Source of the DNA: Saxidomus purpurata
Taxonomy: Eukaryota > Mollusca > Bivalvia > Venerida > Veneridae
DNA length: 64,000 bases
NCBI GenBank assembly: GCA_022818135.1
Contig: JAFMSR010000017.1
Location: 11,856,561 to 11,920,560, forward strand
Reading direction: 5' to 3'
Below are positions 1-11,193 of the stretch, one piece after another (position 1 is the stretch's first letter; each line of letters starts with the position of its first letter). The notes under the pieces were generated by a model. That model searched no databases. It was not told the DNA's origin and worked only from the letters and a program-made list of their open reading frames with translations. The position numbers and the translations under genes are program-made.

Positions 1-1185
1 ATATTGTTCTTAGCAGTTCCTCTCATTGTGCTTGACCATTGTATGAAGTTGTATTGAATTCCAACATGTAGTTTTCGAAAAATGCTCCAGACAGGGAAAA
101 GTAACAAAGGGCAATAACCCTGTAATTAGTCAAGATGGAGTTATGGTTCCTGTGCACTGCACTTCCTCTCGCTGTGCTTGACCATTGTATGAAGTTGTAT
201 TGAATTCCAACCAGAAGTTTTCAAGTTATGCTCAAGACAAGGGAAAGTAACAAAGGGTAATAACTCTGTAATGAGTCAAGATGGAGTTATGGTTCCTGTG
301 CACTGCACTTCCTCTAAATGTACTTGACCATTGTATGAGGTTGTACTGAATTCCAACTAGTAGTTTTCAAGTTATGCTTCGGACAAGGAAAAGTAACAAA
401 GGGCAATAACTCAGTAAATACTCAAGATAGAGTTATAGTTCTTGTACACTGCACTTCCTCTGAGTGTGCTTGATCATTGTATGAAGTTGTATTGAATTCC
501 AACTAGTAGTTTTCAAGTTATGCTCCGGACAAGGAAAAGTAACAAAGGGCAATAACTCAGTAAATACTCAAGATAGAGTTATAGTTCTTGTACACTGCAC
601 TTCCTCTGAGTGTGCTTGATCATTGTATGAAGTTGTATTGAATTCCAACTAGTAGTTTTCAAGTTATGCTCCGGACAAGGAAAAGTAACAAAGGGTAAAT
701 ACTCAAGATAGAGTTATAGTTCTTGTACACTGCACTTCCTCTGAGTGTGCTTGATCATTGTATGAAGTTGTATTGAATTCCAACTAGTAGTTTTCAAATT
801 ATGCTCCGGACAAGAAAAAGTAACAAAGGGCAATAACTCTGAAATTAGTCAAGATGGAGTTATGGTTCTTGTGCACTGCACTTCCTCTCAATGTGCTTGA
901 CCATTGTATGAAGTTGTATTGAATTCCAACTAGTAGTTTTCAAGTTATGCTCCGGACAAGGAAAAGTAACAAAGGGCAATAACTCTGTAATTAGTCAAGA
1001 TGGAGTTATAGTTCTTGTGCACTGCACTTCCTCTCAATGTGCTTGACCATTGTATGAAGTTGTATTGAATTCCAACTAGTAGTTTTCAAGTTATGCTCCG
1101 GACAAGGAAAATGCAACAGACCGACCGACCAACCACCGGGTGACTCCTATATACCCCCCTAAACTTCGTTTTGGGAGTATAAACA
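1..1185. repeat. Tandem array, 146-bp unit
   Basis: About eight head-to-tail units. The landmark 'tgtgcactgcacttcctct' (or tgtaca variant) recurs at 151, 297, 443, 589, 724, 870 and 1016, a spacing of 146 bp with one 135-bp step from an 11-bp deletion. The array is cut by the window start. It ends at about 1110 in a GACCGACCGACC run and a tail carrying 'actcctatatacccccc' and 'gggagtataa', a tail I know from bivalve dispersed repeats. A diverged relative lies at 19445-20355, so this is a mobile tandem-bearing repeat rather than a purely local satellite. No coding content seen. Confidence 0.85.
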
Positions 1186-1999
1186 CGTTGTAACTCTCTG
1201 GAGGTAACAGAAATTATTTAACCTCTTCACCGGTTACACAGTTAACTCAAGAGGAGTAACTCAGCATATCTCGTCGCTAAGTTAAGGGTCGCCACTATCG
1301 GTCGCTGTTTTGTGGTCATTCAATGCAGCTTTTCGAGTCCGAATGGATTTAAAATCATTTGATGAAATCCGACAATTAAACCGAATACATTGTATCATTC
1401 ATTTACTTCATCGTTTATGTTTATAATACCTCCCCCTTTAACAAAAACCCACTTTTATTATCCATTTCCGTTTTAAGCACGCATGTAATTTTACTAATGG
1501 AAATAAGGATGTTCACATTGTATGAAATGTCGGATCCAAATACTCCTCTCGATTACGTTTAATTTCCATAATACATGTATACATGCGGGATGCCAAAACA
1601 AGACTTGATCCTGAATCTGCCTGATGGTGTAGTAATTCAAATACTCTGAATTTTGCCTACATTAGTGTTACAATGATTTAAAGCATTAACACGTGTATTA
1701 CGCAACGGAAACGGGTTTTAGTTTATTTTTAAGTCGAGATCACAAACACGATCCACACGCATTTCAGCTAAAGTCGATCTACTTTGCAGGCGAAAGGAGA
1801 AACCTATGGCTGTTCAAACTGTCAGGGGCTATACGTTTGACGCATCAGGCGTACGCCGTTCTATTCGTTTCAAAAAGCTAGAATGAAATCGGCGCCTTTT
1901 AAGCAATGAGGTTTGGATATACCGGCGTACCCCGGCTTACTCCGGCCAGCGTCAAACGTATAAGCCCCTCCGCTGAGTCGTTTTCAAAATTGCCTACTA
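1186..1999. other. Non-coding stretch with a small inverted-repeat element
   Basis: No gene is visible. A roughly 146-bp inverted repeat sits at 1824-1969: the left arm 'aggggctatacgtttgacgc' (1824-1843) pairs with its complement at 1949-1969, with one base inserted. It could be a small MITE. The rest is AT-rich sequence without recognisable structure. Confidence 0.4.
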
Positions 2000-2027
2000 T
2001 AACAATGTGTCACGTGACACATTGTTA
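2000..2027. repeat. 28-bp perfect palindrome at a duplication breakpoint
   Basis: The left half taacaatgtgtcac is followed directly by its exact complement. The centre is CACGTG (2011-2016), an E-box core. The palindrome ends at 2027, which is where homology to the third-copy sequence at 63575 onward begins. It may be a regulatory site or the remnant of a foldback structure involved in the rearrangement; nothing else supports either role. Confidence 0.6.
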
Positions 2028-3745
2028 ATCAAAGCGCTGTGAGCGCTGAAGGCCTGGGGGCTATAGGTTAACTCTCCGAAAAACAACTTTTGACCGTGTT
2101 TTGCGCTGAATCTTACCTAAAGCGCGGGTCGAAATGTGCAGAGGACGAAATTCAATATATGACACAGAATGAATGATTCACAAATATATGGGTGGCAGGG
2201 AAAAAAACAAAAATAATATCAAACAGGGAATGCCACGTACCAAAAACGCAGCCTCCCCAAAACGAACCCCACAGCACCCAGAAGTGCACACCACCAACAC
2301 ACACACGCACACACACACACAATCATGTACACACACACATATACACTACCAACACACACTAGCATACAAAGCAAACACACGAGGACAAAACGAACAATTA
2401 AAGGAACACAGTGGGGCACCGCCTTGGAACGGTCAGTGGCAAAAACACCACTGGGGAGCTTAAACCGGTTTATGGTGCGCACCCAACCTCACTCTTACCC
2501 CCACCATGTTCCAAAGTCACAGGACAGTGTAAATAAAAGTAATCCCTGCTAGGTGAATCTCTAACACACGCAATGGAAACAAAAGGCATGGTATGTAAAA
2601 CACAAAAATGCTCGTGTATAAATATATAAAAAGCAAACCTTGAGAACCAAAAAACGTATGTACTCAATGCCTTTGCAGAAGGCAGAGCACCAAGAGAAAC
2701 ACCCTTAAGGGCCCGACGAAACAGGCCAGAGGACAGAAATCAAAACAGTTTCGTCCCAGTGGGATTTAAAAACTGCCCATCACAGAGTCCTCCCCCTCTT
2801 CCGTCAGACACAATCAAAGAGGGAAGCATAGCGTCCAACTGTAAACGGGTTGAACACCAAACATGCGGTGTGTCTCAAAACAGTTGGGTCGTAAGTTTGT
2901 TTTATTATAAAACGTACGTTAAATGAAAAATAATCACATAGTCAACATTATAAAATGTTGAAGCCAATAAAAATAATTCGATCTGCGCTTTGTACAACTT
3001 CAAGCGATATGATCTGATGATGTGGATCGAAAATTATTGTGTACCAAGGACAAGACCTTGAAACAGAAATAAACAAAGCAATACCAGCAATGAAATATAA
3101 ATACAGTACTGTACAATGTGTATAACAGAGAAAACCAAAAATGATTCTGGGTTACCTTGTAGTTGTAATCGGTGAAACCGTTCACTGGGCCTTGACATTC
3201 AGCGTCCTCGATAAATGGCGGGTGATTTTGATCACGTGAGTTCCTTCTCGGGAATGTACGTAAATTATATCTTTTTTTAGAGAAATTTATTTTTAGGTAA
3301 ATATATATGTAATCGTTCGTAAATAACAAAGTTGTCAATGAAATAACATCGGAAATTTGAAAATCAAACTACAAACTCTTATATCAAGCTCCGTACGTTT
3401 TCGTAAATTTGCGTAAATATCCGTACTTTTCCGTGATATGCATATGATTATCTTCCGTAATCAGCTAACAGCGCATTAATTTCTAAAACAGAAAAAAATG
3501 TGTAATGCAGCCCGTAAGCTATATACCTTCCTGCAGTCGTTTGAAGTTTTATGTACTGTTTTTATTTGTAATATGTTCTTATCATATGCGACATTCAAAC
3601 AGAAGATTGATCTGGTCTGTCTTGCACTACTTTCGCATAGCGCTTGTTTACAGCTGTTATTCGCACATAGCACAGTTAAATTTCTTGCAATGTTTGAAAT
3701 GTGGTATACTAACTTAGGCCTAGGGCACTTTTCAGTCCCCAGGCC
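2028..3745. repeat. Left duplicated block (X), also present at 63575-64000
   Basis: Sequence from 'aatcaaagcgctgtgagcgc' onward is repeated at 63575-64000, where the window ends. The 63575 copy lacks the 692-bp Naiad 3' fragment found here at 2203-2894. Identity is high, with scattered substitutions. I see no convincing gene; short ORFs on both strands have no recognisable motif. Confidence 0.75.
2203..2894 (-). mobile_element. 5'-truncated Naiad (Penelope-like) 3' fragment
   Basis: Matches the last part of the full element at 41441-42165, from the end of the RT frame through the SECIS-like fold (2729-2792), the CA/GT microsatellite and the 3' terminus. On the minus strand it ends in 'gatattatttttgttttt'. 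The homologous site at 63749 reads straight through, so both edges are defined. There is no obvious target duplication (0-2 bp). It is a dead-on-arrival copy: almost no coding sequence remains. Confidence 0.85.
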
Positions 3746-4121
3746 AAAAACGGTTTGCCTTCGAAGTGCAAATAGTGAGACTATAGCTTACCCAGTGAAG
3801 TTACCACATAAAGGGAAATAACCACAGTAACGTAAACATGTAGCGTGTACGGAAAAGAACGGCTATTGGTTGTTAGTTGGTTCCATCACATTTTCAATAT
3901 CACAACGTTTAATTTATAATGGAAACACACCGAAAATTGGCTTACGTGCTGCATTGTTCAGTCAAGTAAGTGTGTCTGTACAACTCAAGTGTCCATTCCT
4001 GTATTTCAATGAGCGTAAAAATGATAGAGATCTAGCTATAAAATAAAATTTCAAAGAAGAATCTATGGCGAAATCTGCCTCATTTTACCAGAATTAATCA
4101 ATATAGAGGCCTTCTTTGATA

Positions 4122-4235
4122 AAAACAAAAATAATATCAAACAGGGAAAGCCACGTACCAAAAACGCAGCCTCCCCAAAACGAGCCCCACAGCACCCAGA
4201 AGTGCACACCACCAACACACACACACACACACACA
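4122..4235 (-). mobile_element. Naiad 3' fragment (114 bp)
   Basis: Contains the 3'-terminal sequence plus part of the CA repeat. Copy 2 of the duplication is uninterrupted here ('tttgataaatcgcattcacc' at about 48660), so this insertion occurred after the two copies separated. It is inserted after the motif gataaa. Confidence 0.8.
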
Positions 4236-4506
4236 TCGCATTCACCAATTAATTTTACAACTCTACATTGATCATTGAATGGTTTAGGGTACTGCAGCAT
4301 ACTTTTAACCGCTGATTTTATCGATCATGTCTAGAATGCAAATTGTACAATAATACTTCCAAAAATGCTACTATCTGTGATTTGGAGGTTATCATGTTTG
4401 AAATCAGTTATTTGGTATGTCCCTTACATACCCTATAACTGATGCCAAACTAAATAACCTCCAAAGCATAAATGATAGAAGTATTTTAACTTCAGCTATG
4501 CATTCC

Positions 4507-4566
4507 AAAAAAACAAAAGTAATATCAAACAGGGAATGCCACGCACCAAACACGCAGCCTCCCCAA
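4507..4566 (-). mobile_element. Naiad 3' fragment (60 bp)
   Basis: Only the extreme 3' end remains, from the A-rich tip to 'cacgcagcctcccc'. It interrupts the 400-bp dispersed repeat between 'agctatgcattcc' and 'tcattgtcgataaaatcagc'. Several substitutions relative to the other fragments suggest it is older. Confidence 0.7.
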
Positions 4567-4755
4567 GTCATTGTCGATAAAATCAGCGGTTTGAAATATA
4601 CTGCAGTACCGTAAACCATTTAATCAGATCACTTCAATTTAAACGACTACTGTTTCCAATTTCTGTGTCCGAGACACGTGCATACCAAAATTCAGTCCGA
4701 ACACACCAGTCCAATGAGTCTATACTACCCTCCACTAAAATAATGAAATTACATT

Positions 4756-5282
4756 ACTGAGGAAACTTTCAGCAATGCAGACGGGGATATAGTTCTCAAT
4801 GAAAACAACGACCGCGACATGAGAAGTATCCTGGAGGCAGTTCTGCCGGAAGCAAAAGCAGAGATGCTCGACTTGCTTGTCAACCAAAAGCAGAACCTTA
4901 CAAGAAACCCCAAAGGAAGGCGTTGGGACCCTAACACCATAAGGCTATGTTTATCAAAATTTAATATTGAGAGATAGCAACAACTTTACTGTTGGCTTTA
5001 GGGGAAACATTAAGGTTTGTACAAAGGGGCCGTAGACCAAAAGGCGGTAATTAGGATGTCTTCCGATGGAAGAGGCAAGAAAATATGGGAAGGGGATATT
5101 GACATGTCGGGAGAGATTGCTATGGATGAACTGAGCATCCAAGAAGATCTTTGTTCTGTCAAATCCAATAGGAAAATAAAACTAATTTGGTGTGTTGATA
5201 TGGGCCCAGAGGCAGATTACTTTAACATTATGTGCACTGGAAGAAAGGTTCTTGTAACACATGTCTTACAATTTTGTTTGTT
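4756..5282 (+). pseudogene. P-element/THAP9-like transposase relic
   Basis: Two reading blocks resemble the P-type (THAP9-like) transposases common in marine invertebrates. 4756-4977 encodes a stretch ending in NPKGRRWDPNTIRLCL and stops at TAG. 5017-5282 encodes YKGAVDQK, then DELSIQEDL, VDMGPEADYFN and THVLQF, in the order I expect for the catalytic-core region of that family. The stop, a missing segment between the blocks, and a foldback element inserted at 5298 show it is dead. The N-terminal THAP zinc finger and the C-terminal half are absent. The assignment rests on remembered family motifs. Copy 2 (48886-49290) keeps the second half with other lesions. Confidence 0.6.
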
Positions 5283-5297
5283 GGCATTCTTAGACGA

Positions 5298-6014
5298 CGT
5301 AGCCTTCAGTAATACAACCACGTCGTCTAAGAATGCTCCTGATGCACCCAAAGACTTTTGGGAGCATTCCATCAGGCACAACATATCTTGATTTAAAACT
5401 CTTCTGCGAGCTTGTTCCATTGATTCTTGACTTCGGAACAGGTGGTCGTTCTTAAGTGTCCTATGCATTGGAAACTAGTTCGTCTCCCGGTCCATTTAAA
5501 AGCATTAAGCAAATGAAAGCATTAACCAAATGCTCCCAGTATATCTCGCGTGTCAGCTGCAAATGTTTGATACAGTTTGGGGCGTCTCCATTTTTTGAAA
5601 TGTTGTTTCGAACACGCTTAAATCCATTTTAAAAGTGATTGGGGGTCCGTGTCGATTCCAGATATTGTTTATTTTTTTAGTGGATAATTTTTCGACCGGT
5701 GTTGTGTCAGCAGAAAACATTTTCAAAAAATATGTTTGTCTGCGGAGGTCCATAGAAACAAAACATACTTTAAAGCCATAAATATTGAGATATTGGACTG
5801 CGCCCCGAAATAAGAAGCGGGGGTTCCCCGCTTTTGTTTGTGTAACGGGAAAACATGCAAATGGGAATCTAAAACCATTTAAGCCAACATACAGAAGACA
5901 TGTGTTTTAAGAGTTTTAAATCAAGATATGTTGTGCCTGATTGAATGCTCCCAAAAGTTTTTGGATGCATCAGGAGCATTCTTAGACGACGTGGTTGTAT
6001 TACTGAAGGCTACG
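5298..6014. mobile_element. Non-autonomous DNA element with 106-bp terminal inverted repeats
   Basis: Arm 5298-5403 (starting cgtagccttcagtaatac) is the near-perfect complement of arm 5909-6014. The ~505-bp core holds no long ORF and has a short hairpin (aagcgggg...ccccgctt) at about 5815-5834. The element ends the transposase relic on its left. The same element sits at 49294-50015 in copy 2, so it predates the duplication. Each arm keeps a short open frame (LMECSQK, FLDDVVVLL), which suggests the arms derive from one coding segment copied in inverted orientation. Confidence 0.6.
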
Positions 6015-6169
6015 AGCGTCATCGTGAGTGTATTCCGCGACCACAGACCAATTACTGATTTGGAAGACATTCGACTAGACAGACTTCTGCAAGCTCTGGC
6101 TTGATTTTAATACGTGGGAGAGAAGTGTCCAGCTGCATAGTAAACACATAATCAGTTCTATGTTTCGAG

Positions 6170-6560
6170 AATATAAACTGCTAGATGTATCTAGCAGATT
6201 ATATTCTTGAAACAGATTATGTGTTCAATGAACGTAAAATGATGAATAAATACAAATTCAAAGAAGAACCTATAGCGAAAAATGTCTCATTTCACCACAA
6301 TCAATACGGGGTCTTTCTGTAATAGCATCCACCTATTAACTGTACAACAACTCTACATAGATTATTGAATGGTTTGCGGCACTGCAGTTTATTTTAAACC
6401 GGATTGTATCGATAATGACTGTGAATGCATAGCTTAAACTTGTAGGTAATGTTATGATACTTCCAAAGATTCTGTCATTTATGTGTTAGAGGTTATTTAA
6501 ATTGGCTCAGATACAGGGTATGTCCCTTGAAGATTGTAAGATGAGTGTTATACATACATG
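6170..6560. repeat. Dispersed ~400-bp repeat copy
   Basis: Same family as at 3990-4620, including 'gatgaataaa' at about 6240. In copy 2 the equivalent position carries a short Naiad tip (50249-50286), so this is its empty site. Confidence 0.55.
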
Positions 6561-8270
6561 TTAACTTCAGTGGACTCATCGTCTTCAGCTGACCCGTTAG
6601 TTATTCACATATGTTGTTTGTGATCTGCTGTGATGTTCCATAGTATACAGAAAGGAATGAATGAAATCCTGAAAAATTGATTACAAACATTTGTAACATG
6701 TATATAAAATTTTAGTATTAGTTGTACATGACATGAACTGTTCGGAAATTAAAATACAGTAGGTCAGTTATATGAGCTACTGTGGTATCAGAAGATTTCA
6801 GACGAAACATTCTCGAATTAAACCAAGCATTAACATTTTACAAAGTACTATTTTCCATCCGAATATATTGGACATCCGAAATATGAAAAGTTCTGACCTG
6901 TTTTCCGAAATATAGGCTATTCTGAATCATATTTGTTCTGTTATCTTTATGTCGCAGTTTCCCTGTGTCATGGAACTTATTTCTGTTTAAAGTTGCTCGC
7001 TCTCAGATTTTGGTAAAAAAAATAAAGTTCTTCAAACTGTATGTTAATAACGTACTTTAGAACATAATTTTCCGCAAGATGATATTTGATTAGGATTACA
7101 TGTAATGTATGATTTTATAAAGGCAAAGGTATTCTGTATCCAACAAAAGCCTTGTTAAAGAAAACAAATGAAACTGTTTTTACGCCTGCAAATCTGGAAT
7201 TTCGATAAGTGTGAAAGCTGAGACATTTACACAGGAAATAGTTATCAGTTGGTATGCAAGACTACAGTTCCATGTGTCAATATTGAATTTCTTTTTATAA
7301 CAGTAAGTTTTTTAACTTTCATAAAGAACAACAACTCTGTATTAATTTGTATTCATTTTAATATCGTCTATAATTTCACAAATTTTAAAATTATCTGAAA
7401 ATACCTCTATCAAGCAACCTATTTGCAAGAAAAACAATGCTTTTAATATCAGATTTACATTCATTCACATACACTCAACAGGTTTAGAAACGCAAAAGTG
7501 GCAAATTATGTATTTTATCAGTGTTATCGTTTTTCAAATTTATTCCAATTTCATACACAACAAAAACAATACAAAATTGAATTCTTGTAAAAGTTTCAAT
7601 AATTCATCGCAAAAAATGACTTAAATAGAAATAAAAAAAAAATAGCGTCATTCAAATAAAAATGTTCAACAGGGGAAATCTTTGCGTTTCTAAATCATTT
7701 AAGTGTACAAGTTAATTTCTTTCAAGATAATTTCTTGCAAAGTAACTGTTTTCGGTCGTAACAAGTAAAACTGTTAGTAAATGGTCATGTGTAGGATGAT
7801 TAAAATACCATTCATAATGAAAACATATAAATGAGTTCTTGTTCAACAATTTTGAAGTAGAAAGGGTTGTCTCCGCAACCTATTTCTCGTTTTGCTAACA
7901 TATGAGGGATGTCCATCGTAAGGATCTCTGCAAAAGACATATTAGAGCCACTTTACACAACTCATTGGTGGAAAACTTTAATTAGTATCACACCACATTG
8001 CTACATATACAAATGTACTGAAAATCGCAATCAAAATACAAAGAACTAATAATTGCACAGACATTGTTTGTTGTGCATTCCCGTTTACTGAAAACGTTAC
8101 GGGATTTAAAAAGGCGGCCAATTAGCAATAAGTAGAGACCGCAATGTAACATCCTTTGGTGTGTTGAACGTCAAAATTAGTAACGGAAAACAAAGCAAAT
8201 GTAACAGACAAATGTAACTGTAAATTCCCGTCAAAGTAGAAAATAACGGGATGTACACAAAGTCAAAAAA
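6561..8270. other. Non-coding, AT-rich duplicated sequence
   Basis: No gene visible. A truncated end of the TTAA-flanked MITE family lies at about 6987-7075 ('gttgctcgctctcagattttgg'). The rest is unique AT-rich sequence shared with 50576-52300. Confidence 0.5.
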
Positions 8271-8534
8271 TAATTATACCTTGCACATTTGATTGACAAT
8301 AGTTAAGGCACAGTTACATGTTATTTTATAGTCAAAATCTTTACCAGTGCACCCCCATAGAAAAAAAACCCTTGTTTTAAACAGAAAACCGCTTGAATTG
8401 TGATGATATAATTCATACAGAAATGGTATATTTTGTGGGCATAGCTCACCAGTAAACACGGAATGAATTCACGGTTTATGTGCCCGTGTGCATAAATTAA
8501 CATACAACAAGGAACATAGAACATGTATAAACTA

Positions 8535-9130
8535 CCAGTATCCAAGTAGTGGTGATATACAAAATAGCATATGTCTAACTTTCATGAAACAAGTAAAATG
8601 TACCGGTATCCAAGTAGTGGTTATATACAAAAAAGCATACATTGTATGTAGACACTCAAAATAACTGGCATCAAGTTTCATAAAACATGTTCAAAGAACC
8701 GGTATCCAAGGTATGGTGATATACAAAATAGCATATGTACACATTCAAAATAACTGGCATCAAGTTTCATAAAACATGTTCAAAGAACCGGTATCCCAGT
8801 AGTGGTGATATACAAAATTACATATGTACACATTCAAAATAACTGGCATCAAGTTTCATGAAACATGTTCAAAGTATCGGTATCCCAGAAGTGGTGATAT
8901 ACAAAATTACGTATGTACACAAAATGACTGGCATCAAGTTTCATAAAACATGTTCAAAGTACCGTTATCCAAGGTATGGTGATATACAAAAAAGCATATG
9001 TATAAATTCAAAATAACTGGCATCAAGTTTCATAAAACAGGTACAAAGTATCGGTATCCCAGAAGTGGTGATATACAAAATTACGTATGTACACAAAATA
9101 ACTGGCATCAAGTTTCATAAAACATGTGCA
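8535..9130. repeat. Tandem array, 89/85-bp unit, about 6 units
   Basis: The landmark 'ataactggcatcaagtttcat' begins at 8661, 8750, 8839, 8924 (one substitution), 9013 and 9098, alternating 89- and 85-bp spacing. The same array in copy 2 (about 52870-53915) has about 11 units, so it has changed length since the copies separated. Confidence 0.85.
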
Positions 9131-9300
9131 TTGTACAAAGTCTCCAGTGGTGTGATTAAACCAGAAACAAAATCTGTTTGAAAGATGTTCGCATTTTATT
9201 GACTCCTTTTTAAAGAAAAACATGTAATATGCGTTCAATAGTCTTCCAGAAACAAAAGCGTATCTTGTCTTGTAAGCTGTACGGCCAGTCCACACGCGCA

Positions 9301-10082
9301 TCACTCCACAAGAACAGGATTTCCTTTCTTAAAATCATGATTACTAACAGACTCCTGAACATCTTGAAGTTGCTGCTGAAAGTATGTATAGTTAACTTGT
9401 GGTCCACCTTTTTTGGCAACCTTTTCAGGTTTCTGTAGTTTTTCCCCAAGTTTCAAAATGTCTTTGTTAAATGATGGCCCAAATATTGCTTTTGTATATA
9501 ACCTCTCATTGAAATAATTGCTATTATCAAACACACATGCCTTCAATTTAGTATAAGCAATCAGTTTGCCATCTGATGTGTCTTGTTCGATTTCCATAAG
9601 TGTTACCTTTTTTTTGGGTTTTCTTCTTTTTTTGGTATTACATCTTTTCGATGGGCTTTTTTCCCCGTTTAATATGCATTAAGAAATATTTTCTAAAGTG
9701 AGTTGCTGAAACTTTATAACAAACCGAAACACAAATTCTTCTAACAGATCGCTTATGAGACCTACAGTATCAACCACATCTTCGTTTTGATTGTCACTAT
9801 CAAGTACAACAAATAAATTAAAACAAAAATAATATCAAACAGGGAATGCCACGTACCAAAAACGCAGCCTCCCCAAAACGAGCCCCACAGCACCCAGAAG
9901 TGCACACCACCAACACACACACACACAACACACACACACACAATCATGTACACACACAAACATGCACTACCAACACACACTAGGATACAAAGCAAACACA
10001 CGAGGACAAAACGAACAATTAAAGGAACAAAGTGGGGCACATCCTTTATAACCCATCCTTTATAAAGATCCATGTCATTCAT
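9301..10082 (-). pseudogene. Unidentified coding relic, copy 1, broken by Naiad fragment
   Basis: On the minus strand a frame starts at ATG 10082 (MNDMDLYKG) and is broken by the Naiad insertion at 9822-10040. It resumes through VVDTVGFLSDLLEEFVF to a TAA at 9679-9681. It then continues in the same frame through a basic, NLS-like stretch (KRCNTKKRRKPKKK) into a 98-codon block from ATG 9597 (MEIEQDTSDGKLIAYTKL) to the stop at 9301. Protein-like composition and one shared frame in two blocks argue for a former gene. I do not recognise the family. A P-type or other transposase C-terminus is possible but unsupported. Confidence 0.4.
9822..10052 (-). mobile_element. Naiad 3' fragment with templated filler
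   Basis: 3' terminus, CA repeat and flanking UTR up to 'agtggggcac' (10040), then 'atcctttataac' (10041-10052), a second copy of target sequence found just downstream. The empty site in copy 2 reads 'aaattaatccatcctttata' (about 54595). It disrupts the coding relic at 9301-10082. Confidence 0.8.
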
Positions 10083-10349
10083 AATCTTCCTGTATTTTCA
10101 CCGTGTTTGATGTAACAAAGCAAAAGTCCCAAACTTACGCATATCGTGGTTTAAGGTTTTTATATGTACAGGTATAAGATCATTCAAATACATGTATACC
10201 TCGTGCCAGTCCATAAACATTCAAAGCTGGACCATTTTTTCGTTGACAAAGTACTGTTGCACTGCACTGTTACTTAATACTACATTTCGTTCTCGCAGAA
10301 ATTTTGGAAATCAATGCTTTTTCGAGTTTAATTCTTAATGAATTGTCAT

Positions 10350-11193
10350 AAACAAGAGGGTCATGATGGCCCTATATTGCTCACCTGACTACGATTTGCT
10401 ATGATAAAAGGGGTCATGATTCTAACATAATTCGTAGAGGTCCACTACACAATGCTAAGTAACATTTCATATATCTATAATCTACCTGTCGGCCTTGTGT
10501 TTTTAGCTCACCTGGCACAAAGTGCCAGAGTGAGCTATTAGGATCGCTTTCCGTCCGGGGCCCGTCGTTCGTCGTCTGTCGTCCGTCCGTCCACCATTTT
10601 CTTCAAACGACATCTCTGAAATCACTTTGCCAATGTTGATGAAACTTTGCAGGGATGTTTCTGGAATGAAGCTCTATCAAATTTGTTCAAAGAATTATAT
10701 TTCATGCAGAACTCTGGTTGCTCTGGCAACAAATAGGAAAAACTTAAAAAATCTTCTCTGAAACCACAAGGCTCAGAGCTTAGATATTTAGCATGTGGCA
10801 TTGTTTAGTGAGATTGTTCAAATTATGAGCCCCGGGTCAAAATTGACCTTACCAGGGGGGTCACTTGGTTTTACATAGGCTCATATAGGAAAAACGTAAA
10901 AAATCTAATACTCTGAAACCACAAGGCCTAGAGCTGAGATATCTAGCATGCAGCATTGTATAGTGGACAAGACGACGTGTCGCGTGCAAGACCCATGTCC
11001 GTACCTCAAAGGTCAATACCACACTACAGTACTGTAAGTGTTTAAAAGTAATGGAATACTGTATGCATGGTTACTCTATCATGAATCGAAGGATTTTGAA
11101 ATTACATAGCACATTATTGAGCACATGGAGAGGACACAGACTGTGAGACACCTCTTTCGGGGGCATTCGTCACTTGTGAGGGACAGCTCTTGT
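10350..11193. repeat. Chimera of two bivalve dispersed repeats (A, then inverted B)
   Basis: 10350-10499 is a truncated start of element A ('aaacaagagggtcatgatgg'). 10500-10965 is another end of A beginning with a hairpin (agctcac...gtgagct) and 'gtccgtccgtcc'. At about 10966 it changes abruptly to element B in inverted orientation ('gacgacgtgtcgcgtgcaag' to 'cgtcacttgtgagggacagc'). Fuller copies are at 34791-35948 (A) and 36908-37908 (B). Copy 2 has the same junction at about 58460 but lacks the hairpin. Confidence 0.65.

Larger units (their letters stand above)
3990..4620. repeat. Dispersed ~400-bp repeat (two broken copies)
   Basis: A repeat family seen about ten times in the window. Landmarks are 'ttggaggttatttagtttgg', 'catcagttatagggtatgtcc', 'cagcggtttaaaatatactg' and 'ttatcattttacgttcattg'. 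Here two copies abut, each carrying its own Naiad 3' fragment (4122-4235 and 4507-4566). Other copies: 6170-6560, 14088-14215, 35965-36310, 40545-40895, 45541-45890 (interrupted), 46475-46560, 47255-47370, 48540-48890, 50150-50575 and 61575-61700. No coding capacity; class unknown. Confidence 0.65.

Noticed and set aside
2173..2552. Thr/His-rich and Val/Cys-rich ORFs over CA/GT repeats (also at 41371-41822, 45868-46140, 47386-47619, 47925-48227, 52487-53009)
   Set aside because: They are translations of the microsatellite and 3' UTR of Naiad fragments, open on several frames because the unit lacks stops.
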